Positions 1 to 9,388 of a DNA stretch of 47,465 nt are shown piece by piece (within the stretch, counting starts at the first letter, position 1; each line of letters begins with the position of its first letter). The position numbers and the translations under genes were made by a program. Below the pieces are notes generated by a model. The model saw only the letters and a list, made by a program, of their open reading frames with translations. It was not told where the DNA came from and searched no databases. Source of the DNA: Desulfuromonas sp. (GTDB lineage Bacteria; Desulfobacterota; Desulfuromonadia; Desulfuromonadales; Desulfuromonadaceae); assembly GCA_021162745.1 (NCBI GenBank), contig JAGGYC010000073.1:1-47465 (forward strand). Direction: 5' to 3'.

Positions 1-2
1 TA

Positions 3-119
3 GATAAGCTCAATGATAGACCAAGAAAATGTTTAAATTTTAAAACACCATACGAGGTGTTCGAAGAAATTACTGGAATTAATGTTAAGCAATGTTGGGG
101 TCATGCACTTATGACTTGA
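3..119 (+). CDS. IS30-family transposase, C-terminal 38 residues (5' end outside window)
   Basis: Reading frame 3 is open from the window edge to a TGA at 117-119. It encodes the end of an integrase-core transposase: LNDRPRKCLNFKTPYEVFEE is the signature that closes IS30-family DDE transposases (LNxRPRKxLxxxTPxEVF). Only the C-terminus is visible, so I cannot tell whether the element is intact. No clear terminal inverted repeat could be fixed in the 60 bases after the stop, although a right end should lie there if the element is complete. Confidence 0.75.
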   Translation, partial: DKLNDRPRKCLNFKTPYEVFEEITGINVKQCWGHALMT

Positions 120-474
120 ATTCAGGATTAACTCCAATCTCGAAATGTACTTTAAGTAGTATTGTCTTGGCACGGACAGTGAAAAAAGTGCTAATAAAAT
201 AGCAAATTCCAAAAACATGTTAATTTATGCCCCCACTGCGTCAGGACCTGAAGAGATTTGGTGCCAGTGTTCTGTCTCTGCTTAATTTTCGTGTAGATCA
301 ATAGCAAATGTGGGAGCGGATAAATCCGCTCCCAAGGGTCAAGCCCAACCCCAATTTTAGCCATGACAGAGCACTGGTTTAAACAGTTGGCGGATGGCGG
401 CAAAGTTCGTACAATGGCAAGTTAGCAGTAAAAATTACTCTGGATTTTCACAAAGAGCCAATAAAGAGGTGTCC
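120..474. other. Non-coding gap between transposase remnant and mtnA, with a REP-like hairpin
   Basis: No convincing gene is seen. A perfect 9-bp inverted repeat, GGGAGCGGA-TAAA-TCCGCTCCC, lies at 312-333 and has no T-run, so it looks more like a REP-type palindrome than a terminator. The stretch near 364-375 (gacagagcactgg) resembles gacagggcactgg near 35661, suggesting shared repeat debris. The mtnA ribosome-binding site closes the gap. Confidence 0.5.
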
Positions 475-1521
475 ATGGCGATCAAACCCATTGAATATAG
501 CAACGGCGTCTGCCGCATGATCGACCAACGCTTGCTTCCGGCCCAAGAAGTGTGGCTGGACTACACTGATTATCAGGGGGTCGCCGAGGCGATCCAAACC
601 ATGGTGGTGCGCGGGGCTCCGGCTATCGGCGTCGCAGCCGCTTTTGGCGCTGCCTTTGCGGCCGACGCGATTGATGCTAGCGACTTTGCCGATTTCGAGG
701 CGCAATTTATCCCTTGTTGTCAGGTACTGGCCGCTACCCGTCCCACCGCCGTCAACCTGTTCTGGGCGTTGGAGCGGATGCAGCGGGTAGCGCGTGAAAA
801 CCAGTCGTTACCCCTGGCACAGCTCAAAAAACGCCTGCTGGCCGAAGCGGTGGAGATCGCCGCCGAGGATGAGCGAATCAACCGCGCCATGGGCCAGTAC
901 GGTCAGGTACTGTTTCCCGAGCAGGGCCGGATTCTCACCCACTGCAACGCCGGGGCCTTGGCTACCGGTGGTTACGGAACGGCGCTGGGGGTGATCCGCG
1001 CCGCCATAAAAGCGGGCAAGCAGATCGAGGTGTATGCCGACGAAACCCGGCCATTCTGGCAGGGCGCGCGTCTCACCGCCTGGGAGTTACAGCAGGATAA
1101 TATTCCGGTGACGGTGATCTGCGATAATATGGCCGGTTACCTGATGCAACAAGGCAAGATCGATGCGGTGATTGTCGGTGCTGATCGGATCGCCGCCAAC
1201 GGCGATGTCGCCAATAAGATCGGCACCTACACCGTGGCGGTGCTGGCCAAAGAGCATGGCATTCCATTTTATGTTGCCGCGCCGCTATCGACTATCGATC
1301 TCAGTTTGAGTGATGGCAGTCAGATTCCCATTGAAGAACGCGATGGTCGCGAAGTGACCCACTGCGGCGAGGTGCAATTGGCACCGGACGGCGTAGCGGT
1401 CTATAATCCCGCCTTCGATGTGACGCCGGCACGGCTGGTGACGGCTATTATCACCGAGCAGGGGATTGTCCAAGGCGATTATGTCGCCGGATTACGATCT
1501 TTAATGTCCTATTCAACTTAA
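475..1521 (+). CDS. mtnA: S-methyl-5-thioribose-1-phosphate isomerase
   Basis: MtnA converts methylthioribose-1-phosphate to methylthioribulose-1-phosphate in methionine salvage; in anaerobes it can also serve 5-deoxyribose disposal. The frame stays open upstream to 394, but I chose ATG 475 because AGAGGTG sits just before it and the resulting 348 residues match the family length. Family landmarks are [16 protein letters not shown] near the N-terminus, the catalytic-cysteine segment [18 protein letters not shown], and the catalytic-aspartate segment [19 protein letters not shown]. No other salvage gene is adjacent; the next gene, glnE, follows after a repeat-filled gap of about 500 bp, so it is probably transcribed alone. 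Confidence 0.93.
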   Translation: MAIKPIEYSNGVCRMIDQRLLPAQEVWLDYTDYQGVAEAIQTMVVRGAPAIGVAAAFGAAFAADAIDASDFADFEAQFIPCCQVLAATRPTAVNLFWALERMQRVARENQSLPLAQLKKRLLAEAVEIAAEDERINRAMGQYGQVLFPEQGRILTHCNAGALATGGYGTALGVIRAAIKAGKQIEVYADETRPFWQGARLTAWELQQDNIPVTVICDNMAGYLMQQGKIDAVIVGADRIAANGDVANKIGTYTVAVLAKEHGIPFYVAAPLSTIDLSLSDGSQIPIEERDGREVTHCGEVQLAPDGVAVYNPAFDVTPARLVTAIITEQGIVQGDYVAGLRSLMSYST

Positions 1522-1789
1522 ATTGTTTGGTAATGGTTCCCCGTTTGTCGCCGCCGAACGTAATGAGCGTCAACGAGGATGGTTGCCCGAAAACTGTTTG
1601 AGCGCAGCGAGTTTTTTCGGGTTTCTCGGTGGTAGCGATTGAAGAGAGGGAACCCGTAGGGCAAGACATTCGTGGTCATGTTTTGCCTACTTTTGGATGA
1701 TACTAAAAGTAGGGCGGCGTCCGGGGCCGCGCACCCCGGTTCTATTCAGCCAATGTCGCCGTTTAGCAACAAAAAAACATGGATCATGA

Positions 1790-2016
1790 TGCCATAAACC
1801 AAGATCAAGTTCGCGGGTTTCGTCCCGCAGCCGACGTACTTTCTTTGAATAGGCCCCAAAGAAAGTGAGCAAAGAAATGGCCTTTAAAACCAACACCAAA
1901 GTAACTAACGGTGGAGCTAACGGATTCTGTGTGCGGATTTCGTATCCAGCCGAACTGCGGGGCGGGCCTGATCTTTTGCGGCCCACACGTATTTGATTGA
2001 TCATATTTCATCATGA
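1790..2016 (-). repeat. Dispersed intergenic repeat, family C (CTTTCTTTG hairpin core)
   Basis: About 225 bp that match the reverse complement of 35362-35585. The match includes a hairpin core ACTTTCTTTG-N9-CAAAGAAAGT at about 1840-1868, a GGTTTCGTCCCGCAGC block, and the block GCGGGGCGGGCCTGATCTT with flanking AAATACGTG and ATATTTCATCATGAACAG. Partial copies occur near 22141-22210, 22575-22680 and 37829-37906. The spurious ORFs it contains are repeat translations. It fills most of the mtnA-glnE gap and stops about 20 bases before the glnE start. Confidence 0.8.
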
Positions 2017-2038
2017 ACAGCCGAAAAAGGACGCAAAT

Positions 2039-5000
2039 ATGACAACTGCGGCATCAACACTGTCCCCCTTTCTGGAAACCGTCGATCCTGACCAGAAACC
2101 GGCCTTTGAACAGGCTGTTGCCGAGCTGGGTTTTAACGAACCAAGCAAAACCGTTACTAATCTGCTCTTGCTGAGAGAGCTTCTCGATTCACCATCGCTG
2201 GTTACGGCGACGGCGACCCTGGCATTGCAGTGCTCCGATCCCGATATGGCACTGAATAATCTGGAGCGCTGTAGCGATATTGTTGATACTCAAGCGCTCA
2301 AGGTTTGTCTAGAACATCCGCACTACAGCCGTCAGTTGTTGCTGATGCTCGGCGCTTCGACCTTTTTGACCGGCATTCTTTGCCGTCAGGCAGAGTTCTT
2401 TGATGACCTGTTTGTCGCCGGTGAGGTTGAACGTAACAAAGATGTTGAGGTGATGCGCGAAGAGTTGCTGGAACGCCTCGATGCCGCCGCCGACTTTGCC
2501 GAGTTGCAGCGCTGTGTACGCCGTTATAAATATCGCGAGGTGTTGCGCATCAGCGCCCGCGATCTCAGCCAAGTTGCTGATCTCGTTGAAGTGACGGCTG
2601 AGTTGTCGAGCTTGGCCGCAGCAACATTGCAGGTGGCTTGTCGCCATTGCGAACGTCTGCTTCAGGTCGAATGTGGTCAACCGCATCTCGATGAGCCTGA
2701 TGAGAACGGCCAGACCCTGGCGACCTTTACCGTGCTCGGCATGGGTAAATTTGGTGGCTGGGAGTTGAACTTCTCCTCCGATATCGATCTGATCTATTTC
2801 TACTCTTCCAGCCTCGGCCAGACCAGCGGTCTGGCGCTGCCCAGCGGCGAAGTGAAAAACCGTCTCTCCCTCCATCAGTATTTTGTCAAGCTGTCGGATA
2901 TGCTCACCCGCGCCATTGGCCAGGTGACCGCCGATGGCTTCGTGTTCCGGGTTGATCTGGATCTGCGTCCCGAGGGTCGCAGCGGCGAGATGGCCTGTTC
3001 GTTGCGTGGCGCCGAAACCTATTACGAAAGCTGGGGCCAGAACTGGGAACGCTCGGCGATGATGAAAGCGCGTCCCGTCGCCGGTGATCTGGCGTTCGGT
3101 CAACAGCTGCTCAAGGCGTTGGAGCCGTTTATCTATCGACGCTATCTCGACTACGGCATGGTCGAGGACCTCAAGGTGATGAAGCAGAAGATCGACAGTC
3201 GCCAGGCGCAACAGCGCGATAGCGAGCATAATCTTAAACTCGGCAAGGGTGGTATCCGCGAAATTGAGTTCTTTATCCAGGCCCTACAACTGGTGTTTGC
3301 CGGCAAGAATCCGCAGGTACGTGAACGTAGTTCGTTGCAGGCACTCTATCTGTTGCGTGATGAAGGGCACATCAGTGCTGAAGATGCCGCCGTCCTGCGC
3401 GAGGCCTATATTTTTCTGCGTACCGTTGAACACCGTATCCAGGTGGTTCAGGAGCGACAGACCCACAATCTGCCGACGGGAGACAGCGAGTTGCTCTGCC
3501 TGGCGCGGCGCAGCGGTTTTTCCGATCTGGAGGGGTTTCAGCAGGAGCTCGATCGTCATCGCGACGAGGTGACGCGTATCTACCGTGGCCTGTTTTATGC
3601 CGATGAAGATCAGGTCGAGGATGAGATTACTCCCCAGGTTCGTTTTCTCCTCGACGACAGTGATGATAGCGACGAGCCGGAAACCATTGATATGGCCAAG
3701 GATATCCTCGAAGAACATGGGTTCCGCGATGTTGAAACGGCCTATGTCAGTCTGCAGCGTTTTCGCGAAGGAAAATTCGGGGTTCCCATGACCCGGCGGG
3801 TGCGTCGCTATTACCAGCGGGTGTTGCCCCTGTTGTTGCAGGAGGTGCTCGGCTCCCTCGAGCCTGATATGACCCTGGCCAACCTGGAAGAGTTCTTGTT
3901 GCGGGTGCGTGCTCAGGGAACGTTCTATGCCCTGCTGGCTGAGAATCCGGGGATTATTCAGTTGCTGATTCAGCTGTTCGGCACCAGTAAATTTCTGTCG
4001 CGTATTTTTATTCAACGTCCTGAACTTCTCGATTCTTTGGTTTCCAGCAGCTATGCCGTGGATTTTAAATCCCTGGAGGTGTTGCGTGAAGAGCTGACCG
4101 CCCAGATGGCCCAGTCCGCCGATTACGAAGACCAACTCGATACCCTGCGTCGTTTCCGCAATGAGGAATTTTTGCGTATTGCCCTCAACGATCTGCATGG
4201 TGAACTATTGCAGGGGCGCAGCACCATGCAACTGAGCTGTCTGGCCATTGTCTGCCTCGAAGCGGCGGTGGCGATGGCGCGTACGGAGCTGATTCCCCGT
4301 TTTGGACTGCCCTTTGTGCAAACGGAAGACGGCGATTTTCGCGAGGCTGAATTTGCCGTGCTGGGGATGGGAAAACTCGGTGGCATGGAACTCAACTACC
4401 ATTCCGATTTGGATATCATCTTTATTTACAGCGGCCAGGGAAAAAATCGGGCGGTGGAGGGAACCGAGGCGGATCGTTTCAAGCAGATCACCAATCAGGA
4501 GTATTTCTCCAAGTTGGCCCAGCGCATTATTTCGGTGCTGACTCTGTCTACCCGTGAGGGCAGAGTGTATGAGATCGACACCCGCTTGCGACCCTCCGGT
4601 AATCAAGGGCCGCTGGTGACCAGCTTGGTCGCCTATGAAAATTACCATCAGGAGTCCGCCCAGCTGTGGGAGCGTCAGGCGTTGACCAAGGCCAAGGTGG
4701 TGGTGGGTCCTCCCGGAATTACCGCGCAGATCCAACAGATTAATAAGCGGATCACTTGGGAAAAACCGTTACCCGACGAGCTTCAGCAGGAGATCTATCG
4801 GCTGCGTGGACGGATGGAAAAAGAGATTGCCCAAGAGGGGGAGGATCGTTTCAATATTAAGACCGGTCGCGGTGGTATGGTCGATGTTGAGTTCCTGGTG
4901 CAGTATTTCCAGTTGCGCCATGGTTGCGACACTCCACAACTGCGGGAGTCTAATACCCTTGCTGCACTACACGCTATTGGTGAAAATGGTTTGCTCGATG

Positions 5001-5239
5001 GCGAGGCGGTGGAGGTGCTGGTCAGTGGCTACAAATTTTTGCGACGATTGGAAAATAAGCTGCGTCTGGTGCACGACCAGTCGTTCAACCAGATCTCGAC
5101 GGACAAGACCAGTCTGCGTAAGCTGGCGCGTCGCTTAGGTTATCAGGGCCCCGAGTTGCCAGAGCAGCAGTTCCTGGCCGACTATCATCAGGTCACCGAA
5201 CAGATCCGCGCCCTGTTTGATTGCTATCTTAAGCCCTGA
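2039..5239 (+). CDS. glnE: Bifunctional glutamine synthetase adenylyltransferase / adenylyl-removing enzyme
   Basis: GlnE adds AMP to, and removes it from, glutamine synthetase in response to PII and glutamine, so it controls nitrogen assimilation. The 1066-residue product has two nucleotidyltransferase domains: GMGKFGGWELNFSSDIDLI near residue 234 (N-terminal, adenylyl-removing in the E. coli enzyme) and GMGKLGGMELNYHSDLDII near residue 776 (adenylylating). Both keep the G-G-x-E-L-x-x-x-S-D-x-D metal-binding signature. It is about 120 residues longer than the E. coli protein. The frame is open from 1997, but ATG 2039 has AAGGA 7-8 bases upstream, whereas the earlier ATG lies inside the repeat and has no Shine-Dalgarno. 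Unlinked to glnA here; its promoter must lie in or beyond the repeat. Confidence 0.95.
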   Translation: MTTAASTLSPFLETVDPDQKPAFEQAVAELGFNEPSKTVTNLLLLRELLDSPSLVTATATLALQCSDPDMALNNLERCSDIVDTQALKVCLEHPHYSRQLLLMLGASTFLTGILCRQAEFFDDLFVAGEVERNKDVEVMREELLERLDAAADFAELQRCVRRYKYREVLRISARDLSQVADLVEVTAELSSLAAATLQVACRHCERLLQVECGQPHLDEPDENGQTLATFTVLGMGKFGGWELNFSSDIDLIYFYSSSLGQTSGLALPSGEVKNRLSLHQYFVKLSDMLTRAIGQVTADGFVFRVDLDLRPEGRSGEMACSLRGAETYYESWGQNWERSAMMKARPVAGDLAFGQQLLKALEPFIYRRYLDYGMVEDLKVMKQKIDSRQAQQRDSEHNLKLGKGGIREIEFFIQALQLVFAGKNPQVRERSSLQALYLLRDEGHISAEDAAVLREAYIFLRTVEHRIQVVQERQTHNLPTGDSELLCLARRSGFSDLEGFQQELDRHRDEVTRIYRGLFYADEDQVEDEITPQVRFLLDDSDDSDEPETIDMAKDILEEHGFRDVETAYVSLQRFREGKFGVPMTRRVRRYYQRVLPLLLQEVLGSLEPDMTLANLEEFLLRVRAQGTFYALLAENPGIIQLLIQLFGTSKFLSRIFIQRPELLDSLVSSSYAVDFKSLEVLREELTAQMAQSADYEDQLDTLRRFRNEEFLRIALNDLHGELLQGRSTMQLSCLAIVCLEAAVAMARTELIPRFGLPFVQTEDGDFREAEFAVLGMGKLGGMELNYHSDLDIIFIYSGQGKNRAVEGTEADRFKQITNQEYFSKLAQRIISVLTLSTREGRVYEIDTRLRPSGNQGPLVTSLVAYENYHQESAQLWERQALTKAKVVVGPPGITAQIQQINKRITWEKPLPDELQQEIYRLRGRMEKEIAQEGEDRFNIKTGRGGMVDVEFLVQYFQLRHGCDTPQLRESNTLAALHAIGENGLLDGEAVEVLVSGYKFLRRLENKLRLVHDQSFNQISTDKTSLRKLARRLGYQGPELPEQQFLADYHQVTEQIRALFDCYLKP

Positions 5240-5318
5240 ATTGTAACTTTGCAGTTTTTTTGCTGGTTGTTTCTACGCGTCCCTTTCGTGGACGCCTTTC
5301 TATAAAAGGAGAATGTAC

Positions 5319-5405
5319 ATGAAAATGGTAAGACTCATTGGGGTAATCGCACTGCTGGCGGTGTCGCTCAGTGGCTGTGGTTGTCTCGATATCCCCTGCC
5401 TATAA
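5319..5405 (+). CDS. Very small lipoprotein, 28 residues, function unknown
   Basis: ATG 5319 is preceded by a strong AAAGGAG at 5305-5311 and opens a 28-codon frame ending TAA 5403-5405. The peptide has a charged N-terminus (MKMVR), a hydrophobic stretch (LIGVIALLAVS) and a lipobox LSGC with Cys20, leaving a mature lipopeptide of only nine residues (CGCLDIPCL) with two further cysteines. It resembles entericidin- or LptM-type tiny lipoproteins in design only. An intrinsic terminator follows 26 bases later. The ribosome-binding site, lipobox and terminator together make it a credible gene; size filters would miss it. Confidence 0.65.
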   Translation: MKMVRLIGVIALLAVSLSGCGCLDIPCL

Positions 5406-5430
5406 CCTGAATCAGGTATAAGATGAAAAA

Positions 5431-5462
5431 GGCGCTGACCCATTGGGTCAGCGCCTTTTTTC
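5431..5462. terminator. Bidirectional intrinsic terminator
   Basis: Perfect stem GGCGCTGACCC-ATT-GGGTCAGCGCC at 5431-5455 followed by a T-run on the plus strand and preceded by an A-run, so it can end both the lipoprotein transcript (+) and the ttcA end of the efflux operon (-). Confidence 0.9.
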
Positions 5463-6249
5463 AAAATTCTTTGAGCTGCTTGTCGAGCAGGTGGCGGGGT
5501 TGAACATTGCCCATGGCGTTAAGCAGGCTTTTTTTTAACTCTGGGATCTCTTCGCTCAGAGCCGTGACCAACTGCTTGATGCGTTGACGTTTCTGGTCGC
5601 GCCGGACGAGGGCCGGGCAACTGCAATCGATTTGCGGTAACCCTTTGAGCTGTGCCCACTGTTCAATCAATGGTTCCTCCACATAGATCAGCGGACGGAT
5701 CACCGTTTGACGGCCGTTATCAGCCTGTAATTTGGGACTCATGGCCGCCAGGGTGCCGGAATAGAACTGGTTGAGTAGCAGGGTTTCGATGTGGTCATCG
5801 AGGTGATGTCCGAGGGCGACTTTGTTGCAGCCGAGTTGCTCGGCTGTTGCATAAAGGGCACCGCGTCGCAGACGGGCACAGAACGAGCAGTAGGAGGTGC
5901 CGGGGCGCAGATGGCTGTCAATCACCTTGTTGATCTTGGTGTGCTCAATGTGGCCGTTAAAACCGTGTTGTTCAAGGTGGTCGCGGATGTTGCCGGTATC
6001 GAAATCCCCGAATCCTGGATCGATGGTGACCGGGATCAGTTCATAGCGGATCGGTGCCCGGCGCTGCAGTTCAGTCAGGACGTGGAGCAGGGTCCACGAA
6101 TCTTTGCCGCCGGAGATGGCGACTAAAATACGATCATTGTCCTCAATGAGGTTAAAGTCACCGATCGCTTTGCCGGTCAGCCGTCTTATTTTGCCGAATA
6201 GTTTTTGTTCGTTCACGTCAGGTTCCAGTTGCCGCTTAGTGGTGTTCAA
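5461..6249 (-). CDS. ttcA: tRNA 2-thiocytidine biosynthesis protein TtcA
   Basis: TtcA activates C32 of certain tRNAs with ATP and inserts sulfur using a [4Fe-4S] cluster. The 262-residue product has the PP-loop SGGKDS at residues 46-51, the cluster cysteine pair CSFC at 121-124, a further CSC at 209-211 that would supply the third ligand, and the family segments GHHLDDHIETLLLNQFYSG and MSPKL. Its start overlaps the 3' end of the RND pump gene by 14 bases and has no clear Shine-Dalgarno, so translation is probably coupled. It is the last gene before the terminator, in an operon otherwise devoted to efflux. Confidence 0.93.
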   Translation of the reverse strand: MNTTKRQLEPDVNEQKLFGKIRRLTGKAIGDFNLIEDNDRILVAISGGKDSWTLLHVLTELQRRAPIRYELIPVTIDPGFGDFDTGNIRDHLEQHGFNGHIEHTKINKVIDSHLRPGTSYCSFCARLRRGALYATAEQLGCNKVALGHHLDDHIETLLLNQFYSGTLAAMSPKLQADNGRQTVIRPLIYVEEPLIEQWAQLKGLPQIDCSCPALVRRDQKRQRIKQLVTALSEEIPELKKSLLNAMGNVQPRHLLDKQLKEF

Positions 6250-9200
6250 AGGTGCGCGGGGCTATTCCGCACAACCGTCGTAAGTCTTCGAGAATCAGGT
6301 ACATGGAGGGGATGCAGATCAGGGTGATTCCGGTGGCGAATAGAATGCCGAACGCCAGGCTGATGGCCATGGGGATCAAGAATTGCGCCTGGACGCTGGT
6401 TTCAAGAATCATCGGCCCCAGACCAAAGAAGGTGGTAAGCGACGTCAATAAAATGGGGCGAAAGCGACGGCGACCGGCATCGACGATGGCCTGAAATTGA
6501 TCCATCCCTTTTTTGCGGTCCTGATTGATTTTATCGATGAGCAGCAATGAATCGTTGACCACCACCCCGGACAGGGCGATGACGCCAAACAGGCTGAGGA
6601 TGGTCAGATCGAAGCCCATGATCAGATGGCCGAGGATCGCACCGGCCACGCCGAAGGGGATGGCTGCCATGATCAATAGTGGCTGACTATAACTGCGAAA
6701 CGGGATGGCCAGCAAGGCATAAATGCCGAACAGGGCCAGCATAAATCCGCCGCGCATGCTCACCATCGAGTCCTTGCGTTCTTTTTCCTCCCCCTCCAGA
6801 TCGAAGCTCAAACCGGGGTAGTCTGCTTGCAGTTCGGCGAGGATGCTGTGCTCCATGTCGGACAGAATCTCTTTGGCGTTGCCTTTGCTGCTGTCAACCT
6901 GCGCCTGGACATTAATGACCCGCCGCCGATCGGTACGGTTGATCTCGCTGAACCCTCGGCCCTCATCGATGTAGGCGGCACGTTGCAGGGGTAATTCGCC
7001 ACCCTGTGGGGTGCGAATGCGCAATTGATCAAGGCTGTTGGCCAAGTAGCGCTGATCCTGTGGATAGCGCACCATAACTTTGATTTCGTTGCGGCCCCGC
7101 TGAAGGCGGAGGGCTTCAGCACCGTAGTAGGCGGCCCTGATTTGACGGCCCAGTTCGCTTTCTGTGACGCCAAGGGTTTCAGCTTCGGGACGTAAGCGAA
7201 TTTTTAATTCTTTTTTTCCTACGGCATAATTGTCTTCAATGTCGCTGACGCCGGGATACTCCCCCAAGACCTGTTTGAGGCGCCCAGACGCGGCTTCAAG
7301 GACGTTAAAATCGTTGTGTGACAGTTGCACATCAATGTTGGCGCCAAGGTGGACCAGACTGGATTTGAAAGTCAGCATATCAATGCCGGCGATCTCACCG
7401 AGTTGCCGCCGCCATTGTTCAGAGATCTGTGGAGCGGTGATTGTGCGTATTTCGCTGGGTTGTAAAAACATGGCAATCGCACCGAGATGGGGCGCGGATG
7501 ATGAACTTCCCCCCGTTGGCCCGCCACCGGCCAGGGTTCCTCCCGCCAGGGCATAGATATGGCGTAAGATGCTCGCTTCTTCGGGGTGATTGTTATCAAT
7601 CTGTTGTACGGTTTGGCGTCCGGCGGCAACAATGCGTTGCAGGATGTTCTCGGTTTCACTGGCCGGGGTTCCTTGAGGCATCTGCAATGTAACGGTGATG
7701 ATGTCGGAATCGACCTCGGGCATGAAGAGAAATTTGATTTTTCCGCCGCCGACAAGGCCGACACAGAGCAGCAAAATGGCAATGGAGATGCTGATGGTGA
7801 GGTAGCGGTGGTGCAGGGAGGCGATGAGCCAGTGTTGGTAAGGGCCGTTGATGAAACGGTCGAGCTGGCGGCCAAAGCGTAGACGTATCCGTTCGATGAG
7901 ATTCTTTTTCGCTTCTGGTGTTGTTGAATTTACCCCCAGCGCAAGGTGGGCAGGTAACACAAACATGGATTCAACCAGAGAAACAATCAGAACGCTGATG
8001 ACAACTACGGGGATCACTCCCATGAATTTTCCCATGTTGCCGCTGATGTACAGCAGCGGAGTGAAGGCACAAATCGACGTCAGGATGGAAAAGATCACCG
8101 GTGTTGCAACCTCCTGAGCGCCGGCAATGGCTGCAGCTTGCCGGTTTGGGTGGCGACTGCGATGCTCATAAATATTTTCGCCGACAACGATGGCATCGTC
8201 GACCACAATGCCCAGCGCCATGATAAAGGCAAACAGCGAGATCATATTGATGGAAACACCGAGGGCTGGAGCCATAAGGATGGCGCCCAGAAATGAGATG
8301 GGGATTCCCAACATCACCCATAGGGCGAGGCGGATTTCAAGAAACAGCCCTAAGACAAGAAACACCAGGATCAGGCCAATCCAGGCGTTTTTAATCAGCA
8401 GATTCATCCGACTATCGAGCAACTCCGAAGTGTCGTTCCATTCGGAGATGTGCAGGCTGGTGGGCAGCGTTGGCCGCTTGTTGCTGATATAGCGTTGTAC
8501 TGCTGTCGAAATTTCAGTCGGTTTCTGATCTGATACGCGATAGACACGGATCATGGCGGCCGGTTGATCATCAAAGCGGGCGTGTTCATCGGTTTCAGCA
8601 AAGGTATCTTTGATGGTGGCAATGTCGCCGAGGCGCACCTGGCTACCGTCGGTTTGACTGAGGACAATGATATTCTCATAGCCTGCTTCGAAATAACGCC
8701 GTTCGACGGTGCGGAGTAAAATTTCACCTTCCGAAGCCTTGATCGATCCGGCCGGGAGGTCGACGGATGCGGCACGTACCCGTGCGGCAATCTTCTCCAA
8801 CGTCAAGTTGTAGCGGCGCAAGGTGGATTCATCCACCTCGATTGAAATTTCATAGGGGCGAACACCACTTAAATCAACCTGAGTAATCTTCGGCAGTAGC
8901 AACAGTTCGTCGCGAATGGTTTCGGCCTGCTCTCGCAGGCTGCGTTCGGGGGCATCGCCATAGATCACGACCGAAATAACTTCGCGTCGGTTGAGCACCT
9001 TGGTGATCACTGGCTCTTCGGCATCCTCCGGGATGGTGATGATCCGGTCTACAGCGCTTTTAATTTCTTGCAGAATGCGGTCTGGATCTTCGCCACTGCG
9101 CAACTCAGCGACGACGGTGCCGAGTCCTTCGCGGGCCGTGGATTTAAGCTGTTTGATGCCGTCGATCTCGGTGAGGTTGTCTTCTATCTTGAGCAGAATC

Positions 9201-9388
9201 CCTTCTTCAATCTCTTCGGGACCGGCTCCGGGGTAGGCAACGGAGACATTGATCATGTCAAGGCTGACTTCGGGGAACACCTCCTGTTTGAGGGAACTTC
9301 CCATCACCAGGCCACCGATGACAAACATCAGCATCAGCAGATTGGCGGCGACATGGTTTTGTGCCATCCAGCGAATCGCATTTTTCAC
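6236..9388 (-). CDS. RND-family multidrug efflux permease (AcrB/HAE1 type)
   Basis: Inner-membrane, proton-driven pump of a tripartite efflux complex. The 1050 residues match AcrB-type pumps: TM1 near the N-terminus, a first periplasmic domain with AYPGAGPEEIEEGI, TM4 with the proton-relay pair DD at 397-398 (LGIVVDDAIVVGEN), and a second half repeating the pattern (LSGVVVNDSLLLIDKI). The start is GTG at 9386-9388 with AGGAG about 8 bases upstream; it overlaps the adaptor stop as GTGA. The substrate cannot be read from sequence. The closest recognisable type is the pumps sitting with a NodT-like outer-membrane lipoprotein. Confidence 0.93.
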   Translation of the reverse strand: MKNAIRWMAQNHVAANLLMLMFVIGGLVMGSSLKQEVFPEVSLDMINVSVAYPGAGPEEIEEGILLKIEDNLTEIDGIKQLKSTAREGLGTVVAELRSGEDPDRILQEIKSAVDRIITIPEDAEEPVITKVLNRREVISVVIYGDAPERSLREQAETIRDELLLLPKITQVDLSGVRPYEISIEVDESTLRRYNLTLEKIAARVRAASVDLPAGSIKASEGEILLRTVERRYFEAGYENIIVLSQTDGSQVRLGDIATIKDTFAETDEHARFDDQPAAMIRVYRVSDQKPTEISTAVQRYISNKRPTLPTSLHISEWNDTSELLDSRMNLLIKNAWIGLILVFLVLGLFLEIRLALWVMLGIPISFLGAILMAPALGVSINMISLFAFIMALGIVVDDAIVVGENIYEHRSRHPNRQAAAIAGAQEVATPVIFSILTSICAFTPLLYISGNMGKFMGVIPVVVISVLIVSLVESMFVLPAHLALGVNSTTPEAKKNLIERIRLRFGRQLDRFINGPYQHWLIASLHHRYLTISISIAILLLCVGLVGGGKIKFLFMPEVDSDIITVTLQMPQGTPASETENILQRIVAAGRQTVQQIDNNHPEEASILRHIYALAGGTLAGGGPTGGSSSSAPHLGAIAMFLQPSEIRTITAPQISEQWRRQLGEIAGIDMLTFKSSLVHLGANIDVQLSHNDFNVLEAASGRLKQVLGEYPGVSDIEDNYAVGKKELKIRLRPEAETLGVTESELGRQIRAAYYGAEALRLQRGRNEIKVMVRYPQDQRYLANSLDQLRIRTPQGGELPLQRAAYIDEGRGFSEINRTDRRRVINVQAQVDSSKGNAKEILSDMEHSILAELQADYPGLSFDLEGEEKERKDSMVSMRGGFMLALFGIYALLAIPFRSYSQPLLIMAAIPFGVAGAILGHLIMGFDLTILSLFGVIALSGVVVNDSLLLIDKINQDRKKGMDQFQAIVDAGRRRFRPILLTSLTTFFGLGPMILETSVQAQFLIPMAISLAFGILFATGITLICIPSMYLILEDLRRLCGIAPRTFEHH

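Noticed and set aside
1687-2004. 105-residue minus-strand ORF between mtnA and glnE
   Set aside because: It lies wholly in the dispersed family C repeat and nearby debris, with no ribosome-binding site.
2309-4735. Long antisense ORFs within glnE
   Set aside because: Shadow frames of a high-GC3 gene; the sense frame has clear glnE motifs.
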